Part shown: piece after piece, positions 14,628-19,610 of the stretch
Layout: every line of letters begins with the position of its first letter
Numbering within the stretch: position 1 is the first letter of the stretch
From: Shuttleworthia sp045545575
Lineage (GTDB): Bacteria > Bacillota > Clostridia > Lachnospirales > Lachnospiraceae
Length of the DNA: 19,610 nucleotides
Direction: 5' to 3'
Assembly: GCA_045545575.1 (NCBI GenBank)
Contig: JAZQBE010000113.1
Coordinates: 1-19,610, forward strand
Position numbers and translations under genes: made by a program
Notes under the pieces: generated by a model
What the model was told of the DNA's origin: nothing
Database searches by the model: none
Seen by the model: only the letters and a program-made list of their open reading frames with translations

Positions 14628-15376
14628 GCGAGCCCTCTCTTGTGCTTTCAGGTGTCGGCATGCGGATGCTGCTGGATGAGAACCGCTCGACCTCTTTGAA
14701 AGACCTGTTTCTCCGGCTGGGAAGCGGGAAGAAATCAGAGAAAAGAGAACTCTGGGCGCTGAAGGATATCAGTTTCGAACTGTTTCCCGGAGAGCGGATG
14801 GCCGTTCTTGGACTCAACGGGTCCGGAAAAAGCACGCTGATGAAGGTGATCTCCGATGTGTATGAACCCACGGAGGGCACCGTTCAGAAAAAAGGAAAGC
14901 TGGCACCGCTTCTGGAGCTGGGCGCCGGATTCTGCAGCCAGTATACGGCGGTGGAAAACATCTTCCTGTACGGCTCGATTCTCGGATACCCGCGGGCATA
15001 TCTGGAAGAAAAAGTGGATGAAATCATCGATTTCGCCGGGCTGCGCGATTTTGCGGACGTTCCGGTGAAGAAGTATTCTTCCGGTATGCGGGCAAGACTC
15101 GGGTTCTCCATCTGTACGGCGGTAAGTCCCGACATCCTGATTCTGGATGAAATCCTGTCGGTGGGAGATGCGCGTTTCCGGGAAAAGAGCGAAAAGCGCC
15201 TGACCGAAATGATGGACGAGAAGATGACCGTGCTGTTCGTGACGCATTCCCTGGACCAGGCCCGGAAGATCTGCAGCAGAGGCCTGATCCTCGATCACGG
15301 AAAAATAGCCGGGATCGGCCCGATCGAAGAGATCGCCGATCAGTATGCGAGGATGATCAGCGGAGGGAAAAAGTGA
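14624..15376 (+). CDS. ABC transporter ATPase, polysaccharide/teichoic-acid export type
   Basis: ATG 14624 overlaps the upstream TGA (ATGA), with AGGAG at 14611-14615. The 250-residue ATPase has Walker A GLNGSGKST (63-71), a signature variant YSSGM (151-155), Walker B ILILDE (171-176), the SVGD D-loop and H208 in VTHS. YSSGM together with LAPLLELGAGF is typical of the Wzt/RfbE/TagH subgroup, which powers export of lipid-linked glycans. The C-terminal carbohydrate-binding or extra domain found in long Wzt and in Bacillus TagH is absent, so cargo recognition must lie elsewhere. Its partner permease starts 20 bases downstream. Subgroup confidence is high; the cargo is unknown. Confidence 0.93.
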   Translation: MSEPSLVLSGVGMRMLLDENRSTSLKDLFLRLGSGKKSEKRELWALKDISFELFPGERMAVLGLNGSGKSTLMKVISDVYEPTEGTVQKKGKLAPLLELGAGFCSQYTAVENIFLYGSILGYPRAYLEEKVDEIIDFAGLRDFADVPVKKYSSGMRARLGFSICTAVSPDILILDEILSVGDARFREKSEKRLTEMMDEKMTVLFVTHSLDQARKICSRGLILDHGKIAGIGPIEEIADQYARMISGGKK

Positions 15377-15395
15377 GAGCAGAGGACCGGTAAGT

Positions 15396-16157
15396 ATGGA
15401 CGAAAAACAGTTTCGGGAACTGCTGAAAGAATTTGTCAAAAAAGGTATTCGGATGAAATACCGGAATTCGGTTCTCGGAATCATCTGGTCGCTGTTTGAG
15501 CCGCTTTTGTCGATCCTGGTTTATGTGATGGTTTTCGGTACCCTGTTCCATCACCGGGATCTGAGCTTCGCCTTATATGTCAGCTGCGGAAGACTGCTCT
15601 ACGCGTTCTTTTCGGACGGAACCCAGAGCGCGAGTTCTTCCATCCGTGCGAATGCGGAGATCCTGCGAAAGGTATATGTGCCCCAGTATCTGTATCCGCT
15701 CTCGGAAATCCTCTGGCACTACGTGATCTTCCTTATCTCGCTTGTGGTACTGGTGCCGTTTTACATCGCCGCCGGGCAGACGCCGGATCTGAGCATCCTG
15801 TGGGTATTTCCCGCACTGCTGCTTCTGCTGGTTCTGACCACCGGACTGGGCCTGATCCTTTGCTGCTGCAATGTGTTCTTCCGGGATGTGGAATATATCT
15901 GGCGGGTGCTGCTGATGCTGATCATGTATTCCTCGGCCATTTTTTACTACCCGGACGTGATCCTGAAAAGCGACCTGGCCTTTCTGCTGAGGCTGAATCC
16001 GGTATACGGCGTGATTGCGCTGTTCCGCTGCGGAATACTCGCGGAAGAAGTCACGGCATGGATGTTGATCTATCCGGCTGTTGTATCGATGACTGCGCTG
16101 GCGACAGGCATCCTTCTGTTCCGAAAACTCAAGAGGAGGTTTGTACTGTATGTCTGA
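15396..16157 (+). CDS. ABC-2 permease, polysaccharide/teichoic-acid export type
   Basis: AGAGGA at 15381-15386 lies nine bases before ATG 15396. The 253-residue product has about six membrane segments. Its N-terminal SVLGIIWSLFEPLL, FFRDVEYI (161-168) and IFYYPD (182-187) are hallmark segments of the TagG/Wzm/RfbA family. With the ATPase upstream it should form the exporter that carries an undecaprenyl-linked glycan across the cytoplasmic membrane. In Bacillus tagGH the permease gene precedes the ATPase; here the order is reversed. The stop overlaps the start of the next glycosyltransferase by eight bases, and the ribosome binding site for that gene lies inside this coding region. Confidence 0.93.
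   Translation: MDEKQFRELLKEFVKKGIRMKYRNSVLGIIWSLFEPLLSILVYVMVFGTLFHHRDLSFALYVSCGRLLYAFFSDGTQSASSSIRANAEILRKVYVPQYLYPLSEILWHYVIFLISLVVLVPFYIAAGQTPDLSILWVFPALLLLLVLTTGLGLILCCCNVFFRDVEYIWRVLLMLIMYSSAIFYYPDVILKSDLAFLLRLNPVYGVIALFRCGILAEEVTAWMLIYPAVVSMTALATGILLFRKLKRRFVLYV
16134..16139 (+). promoter_or_regulatory. Ribosome binding site that decides the GT2 start
   Basis: AGGAGG inside the permease gene lies ten bases before ATG 16150 and only one base before an in-frame TTG at 16141, so the ATG is the real start. Confidence 0.75.
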
Positions 16158-17445
16158 TCAGCCAAAGGTATCGGTGATCGTGCCGATGTACAATCCGGGG
16201 AACGTCATCCAAAGAGGACTGCGGTCCCTGCGGGCACAGTATCTGAAGGACATCGAAATCCTCCTCGTAGACGACGGAAGCCGGGAAGAAACCCTTTCCG
16301 AAGCGAAGAAAGCGGCAGAAGAGGACGAACGGATCCGGATCCTGCACACGGAAGAAAACGGCGGAGCCGGAATCGCCCGAAACCTGGGCATCGAGCACGC
16401 CTGCGGAGAATACCTGGCCTTTGTGGACGCGGACGACTTTATCGCTCCGGACTTTCTGTCGCTGCTGTACAAAAAGGCAAAACTCTATCAGGCAGACATC
16501 GCAAAGGGAACCCTGATCCACGTGTCGCAGAACGGCGAAAGAAAAAAGGCACAGCCTGCGAAGGGCGAAAACCCGGAAATCCGGGGCGGTCTGAAAAAGG
16601 CGAAGCCCTTATATACCCTTTTCCGTTCCAATCATTACAGTGCGATCTATCGAAGAGCCTGGATCATGGACGGGAAGATCCGGTACGGCACATCCCGCTA
16701 CGGGGAAGACTCGACGTTTCTCCTGAAGGTGACCGCTGATACAAAACGGATCGTGTTTGATGACAGAGCCTGCTATTACCTTGTGGATCATCCCGATTCC
16801 CTGATGAATCGGATGCCGGAGGAACGGCTGGATGCGCAGCTGCTGTCGCTGAGAGAACAGGTTGACTTTCTGATCGGGCATTTCGGAGAGAATATCGATC
16901 CGGAGTATGAAATACAGCGGATTCAATGGACACTCGGGCTTCAGGCCGCGGCCGTCCGGCTGGGCGGCATGGAACAGAAAGCGGACGCTTTCCTGGATGG
17001 CATACGGGCCGAGGTTCTGCGCCTGCCGAACCTGCCCCGCCTTGTGTTATACAGTCCGATGACCGGAGCCCTGACGGAATACCGGGCAAATCTGAGCAGC
17101 GTCATCATGCGGAAGATCGAGCGAAAACATGAAGAAGACGCCATGATCGAATGCATTGTCCGTTGCTTCCGGTTTGCTTCCTTTCATCCCGGCCGCACGG
17201 ACCTGTATGACATGCCGATAAAAGACAGCCTGGAACGCGGATTCGGATATGTGTTCGGGATGGATCCTTTTCATGAGAAAGGGCTTCCGCTGAAGGAAAA
17301 AGCGGCGTTTACCCTGAAACTGACAGACGAGCTTCGTAAAAACGTCGATCCGCATTTCTGGGAAAGAAAGCTGAAAGAATGGCTGACCCCGAAAAAACTG
17401 CTTTCGGCAGGCGGGAAAGTCATCAAAAGGGTAATGAAACCATGA
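16150..17445 (+). CDS. Glycosyltransferase family 2 with long C-terminal extension (copy A)
   Basis: The 431-residue product begins VSVIVPMYNPGN, with DDGS (41-44) and the metal-binding DADD (93-96), so residues about 6-220 form a GT2 catalytic domain. NHYSAIYRRAW and SRYGEDSTFLL close it. The remaining roughly 200 residues are charged and probably helical, with no membrane segment and no family I recognise. The gene is clearly paralogous to the next one: both share NPG after the GT2 start, EYLAFVD, NH(Y/W)(S/T)AIYRR and a similar C-terminal layout. It overlaps the permease by eight bases and shares ATGA with copy B. It probably adds a sugar to the exported glycan; the substrate is unknown. 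Confidence 0.9.
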   Translation: MSDQPKVSVIVPMYNPGNVIQRGLRSLRAQYLKDIEILLVDDGSREETLSEAKKAAEEDERIRILHTEENGGAGIARNLGIEHACGEYLAFVDADDFIAPDFLSLLYKKAKLYQADIAKGTLIHVSQNGERKKAQPAKGENPEIRGGLKKAKPLYTLFRSNHYSAIYRRAWIMDGKIRYGTSRYGEDSTFLLKVTADTKRIVFDDRACYYLVDHPDSLMNRMPEERLDAQLLSLREQVDFLIGHFGENIDPEYEIQRIQWTLGLQAAAVRLGGMEQKADAFLDGIRAEVLRLPNLPRLVLYSPMTGALTEYRANLSSVIMRKIERKHEEDAMIECIVRCFRFASFHPGRTDLYDMPIKDSLERGFGYVFGMDPFHEKGLPLKEKAAFTLKLTDELRKNVDPHFWERKLKEWLTPKKLLSAGGKVIKRVMKP

Positions 17446-18776
17446 ACAACGGGCCGGCCGTATCGGTGATCATCCCGGTGTATAACCCGGGCGAAGGCAT
17501 TCGGAAGTGCATTCATATGCTGCGAAACCAGTCGCTGGCGGACATCGAAATGATTTTCGTGGACGACTGCGGAACGGACGGATCCATGGACGCTGTCCGG
17601 GCGGCCGCGGCAGAGGATGCCCGAATCAAGATCCTTTCAAATGAAAAAAACCTTGGCGCCGGCGCTTCCCGCAACCGCGGCATCGAGGAAGCAGAAGGAG
17701 AGTATCTCGCCTTTGTCGATCCGGACGATTATCCGGAAACGGATTTCCTGGAGCTTCTGTATCACAAGGCAGAGCAGACGAAGCCGGACATTGTAAAGGG
17801 CGAATGTGATCTGGTGGACGGCGGCGGCCGGACGATCCACGAAGGGAACCGGATTCCTCTTAATGTATCGATCCGGTTCGGTCTGCACATGGGCCGACAG
17901 ATCTACGATCTGTTTTCCTACAATCACTGGACCGCGATTTACCGGAGAGATTTCCTGATCAGGAATCAGATCCGCTATGGACTGACAAGGAACTCACAGG
18001 ACACCACGTTTCTGCTGAGAGTCGGCAAGAAAGCAAAAAGCATCTGCTTCGAGGACCGGGCGATCTACCATTATGTTTCCAGAGACCACTCGAGAATGCG
18101 CGATTTCACGCAGGAGCGGCTTCAGAATGAGCTGGACGCTTTTCGGGATCAGATGGAGGAAATGGAGACCGCGGACCCCGGGCAGTACAGCTTTTATGAA
18201 TACATCATCGGAAAAATCATGTATCTTCTCAGAATTCATGCCCGGCTGTGCCTGCAGGATGAGGAGAAAGCAAACTGGTTTTACGGTGAACTTCGGAAAA
18301 CGGTGCTCGGCCTGCCGGTGCTCGACCAGATCACGGAGATGAACCAGACGGTGCGGACATTTGTGCTCTATGGGGCGAATCTCACACTCATTCCGTACAG
18401 GGCGCAGGGCGTCGATCCGGGACTGGATGAATGGGTGAGCGTGGTAAAGCGGATCGGCGGTTTTCTGAAGGAACATCCGGAGGGCAGTCCGACCTATGGC
18501 TGGATGCTCAAAACCGCTTTTCGGGACGTGCTGGAAAAACTCGATGACCGGACCGTGACGAAGGAAAAACGTCAGGCGGTATGCCGGGATATAAAGCAGG
18601 AATTCGCGAAACTGCCGGAGCACCTGCGGGCGCGCCTCGTGGAGGACGCTCTTATAAAAATGTATTTTGCGACCGGCGTAAACCTGAATCCGGCCTGGCA
18701 GACCATAAAGACGTTCGGAAGAAAAAACAGTATGGCTGCGATATCGGCGTACCTCTCCGGACGGGATCGAAGATAA
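17442..18776 (+). CDS. Glycosyltransferase family 2 with long C-terminal extension (copy B)
   Basis: ATG 17442 overlaps the previous stop (ATGA) and leaves the N-terminus VSVIIPVYNPGEGI complete; the frame is open upstream to 17379, but that would add an unlikely leader inside copy A. The product has 444 residues. The nucleotide-binding motif is DDCGTDGS (41-48) where copy A has DDGS, and the metal site is DPDD (93-96) instead of DADD, so both key aspartates are kept. NHWTAIYRR and NSQDTTFLLRV match copy A. The C-terminal half, about 220 residues, is again charged and unassigned. A tandem duplication followed by change of substrate is the likely origin. The gene is the last before the sortase, 54 bases away. 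Confidence 0.9.
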   Translation: MNNGPAVSVIIPVYNPGEGIRKCIHMLRNQSLADIEMIFVDDCGTDGSMDAVRAAAAEDARIKILSNEKNLGAGASRNRGIEEAEGEYLAFVDPDDYPETDFLELLYHKAEQTKPDIVKGECDLVDGGGRTIHEGNRIPLNVSIRFGLHMGRQIYDLFSYNHWTAIYRRDFLIRNQIRYGLTRNSQDTTFLLRVGKKAKSICFEDRAIYHYVSRDHSRMRDFTQERLQNELDAFRDQMEEMETADPGQYSFYEYIIGKIMYLLRIHARLCLQDEEKANWFYGELRKTVLGLPVLDQITEMNQTVRTFVLYGANLTLIPYRAQGVDPGLDEWVSVVKRIGGFLKEHPEGSPTYGWMLKTAFRDVLEKLDDRTVTKEKRQAVCRDIKQEFAKLPEHLRARLVEDALIKMYFATGVNLNPAWQTIKTFGRKNSMAAISAYLSGRDRR

Positions 18777-18830
18777 GACCTGCAGACGAAGGGCATGCCG
18801 TTTCACAGACGCACACAAGGAATGCCATGC
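18777..18830 (+). other. Short gap before the sortase gene
   Basis: The 54 bases hold AAGGA (18817-18821), nine bases before ATG 18831, and no T-rich terminator. An in-frame ATG at 18822 abuts this site and is a poorer start. I see no promoter, so the sortase is probably read from the glycan cassette transcript. Confidence 0.6.
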
Positions 18831-19610
18831 ATGAAGAAACACGCATTTAACCTGTTTTTTACACTGATCCTGATCGCGGGCATCGGACTTCTGGCCTATC
18901 CGTCCGTTTCCGACTACTGGAACTCGTTTCACCAGTCCCGCGCGATTATGACCTACAATGAAACAATCTCCGACATGGACACGGAACAGTATCAGGCCAT
19001 CATCAACGGGGCAAAGGAATACAACCGTCACATCGTGGAAACGGGCCTGCGCTGGAACCTGACGGATGAAGAACTGCTGGAATACAACAATACACTGAAT
19101 ATCGGAAGCGGTGCCATGGGATACATCGAAATCCCCAGAATCCGCATCAAGCTGCCCATTTACCACGGCGTCGCCGAGTCGGTGCTGCAGACAAGCATCG
19201 GCCACGTTGAGGGCTCATCTCTTCCCGTCGGAGCCCGGACCTGGAAGGTCACGGAAGGAAGACATAAAACCTACGGAGTGGAAGATCCGGCAGACGCAAG
19301 CCACTGCGTCCTGTCCGGCCACCGGGGACTGCCCAGCGCAAAGCTCTTTTCGGACCTGGACAAGCTGGTCGCCGGCGACACCTTCACTCTGACGATCATG
19401 AACGAGACGCTGACCTATGAGGTGGATCAGATCCACATCGTGGAACCCTCGGATTTAAGTAAAATCACACTGGTTCCGGGCATGGATCTGTGCACGCTCG
19501 TGACGTGCACCCCTTATGGTATCAATACACACCGTCTGCTCGTGCGCGGACACCGCGTCGCCAACGCCAACGGCGAAGCGGCCGTACCGGCAGACGGAGC
19601 ACAGATCGAA
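18831..19610 (+). CDS. srtC: Class C pilin sortase, 3'-truncated
   Basis: The frame is open to the window end, so 260 residues are visible and the usual C-terminal membrane helix of this class lies beyond. Residues about 6-23 form an N-terminal membrane segment. MGYIEIPRI, LPIYHG, the catalytic histidine H164 in LSGHRGLPSAKLF, the cysteine C226 in TLVTCTPYG and the arginine R235 in INTHRLLVRG are the class C hallmarks. Known class C sortases cut pilin LPxTG signals and join the threonine to the pilin-motif lysine of the next subunit. Two oddities are visible: no DPF/DPW/DPY lid motif between the membrane segment and the barrel (that region reads RWNLTDEE), and about 20 extra residues (135-156) before the catalytic His block. 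The substrates are most likely the LPSTG pilin and the LPMTG adhesin upstream. Confidence 0.95.
   Translation, partial: MKKHAFNLFFTLILIAGIGLLAYPSVSDYWNSFHQSRAIMTYNETISDMDTEQYQAIINGAKEYNRHIVETGLRWNLTDEELLEYNNTLNIGSGAMGYIEIPRIRIKLPIYHGVAESVLQTSIGHVEGSSLPVGARTWKVTEGRHKTYGVEDPADASHCVLSGHRGLPSAKLFSDLDKLVAGDTFTLTIMNETLTYEVDQIHIVEPSDLSKITLVPGMDLCTLVTCTPYGINTHRLLVRGHRVANANGEAAVPADGAQIE

Noticed and set aside
18792..18826. Stem-loop GGCAT/ATGCC before the sortase
   Set aside because: Only five pairs with a 25-base loop, overlapping a self-complementary GGCATGCC; not distinguishable from chance.
17994..19205. 403-codon open frame on the - strand over the last GT2 and the sortase
   Set aside because: It covers two genes with clear family motifs on the + strand and its translation has no recognisable motif; a shadow frame.
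1..19610. CRISPR arrays, insertion sequences, tRNA or rRNA genes
   Set aside because: I saw no regularly spaced direct repeats, transposase motifs, terminal inverted repeats or RNA-gene signatures on either strand.

Overview
This window looks like part of a chromosome from a moderately GC-rich Gram-positive anaerobe, most likely a gut or oral Clostridia-type Firmicute (Lachnospiraceae or a relative). The evidence is strong AGGAGG-type ribosome binding sites, LPxTG sorting signals, a class C pilin sortase, SpaA/Cna-B-like surface proteins and a Wzm/Wzt- or TagGH-like exporter. Genus and species cannot be read from the sequence. Every convincing gene is on the + strand.

Left edge (1-1830): the 3' part of a zinc-ribbon membrane protein, a secreted TPM-domain protein, and a near-perfect intrinsic terminator (1801-1828) that closes this unrelated unit. 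Region 1829-2063 carries a 12-bp palindrome, a plausible promoter and an AU-rich, possibly folded leader.

Pilus genes, first part (2064-11275): a small coiled-coil protein, a signal peptidase I with intact catalytic residues, a 2232-residue LPMTG surface adhesin, and a 494-residue major pilin with a VVDKN pilin motif, an E-box and an LPSTG signal. The adhesin is a mosaic. It has a signal anchor, three Cys/His repeats, a 27-bp tandem repeat, three related ~150-residue modules, a long beta-repeat stretch interrupted by a markedly AT-richer block, and a C-terminal Cna-B/SpaA-like domain. GC-rich stem-loops without a U-tract flank the major pilin gene on both sides.

Glycan cassette (11371-18776): seven tightly packed genes, most overlapping or with short gaps, encode an O-antigen polymerase/ligase-like membrane protein, a GT8 glycosyltransferase, a GT2 glycosyltransferase, an ABC ATPase and its ABC-2 permease (polysaccharide or teichoic-acid export type), and two paralogous GT2 proteins with long C-terminal extensions. 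Immediately after them, 54 bases on, begins the class C pilin sortase (18831 to the window end, truncated).

Reading it together: the pilus locus (signal peptidase, adhesin, backbone pilin, sortase) is split by a whole glycan synthesis and export cassette in the same orientation. The most interesting hypothesis is a dedicated glycosylated pilus. The cytoplasmic glycosyltransferases would build a lipid-linked glycan, the ABC exporter would flip it, and the WaaL/Wzy-like protein directly downstream of the pilin would polymerise it or transfer it to the pilus before or during sortase assembly. The gene order is seen directly; the link between glycan and pilus is inference. No phosphoglycosyltransferase that would start such a glycan is present in the window.
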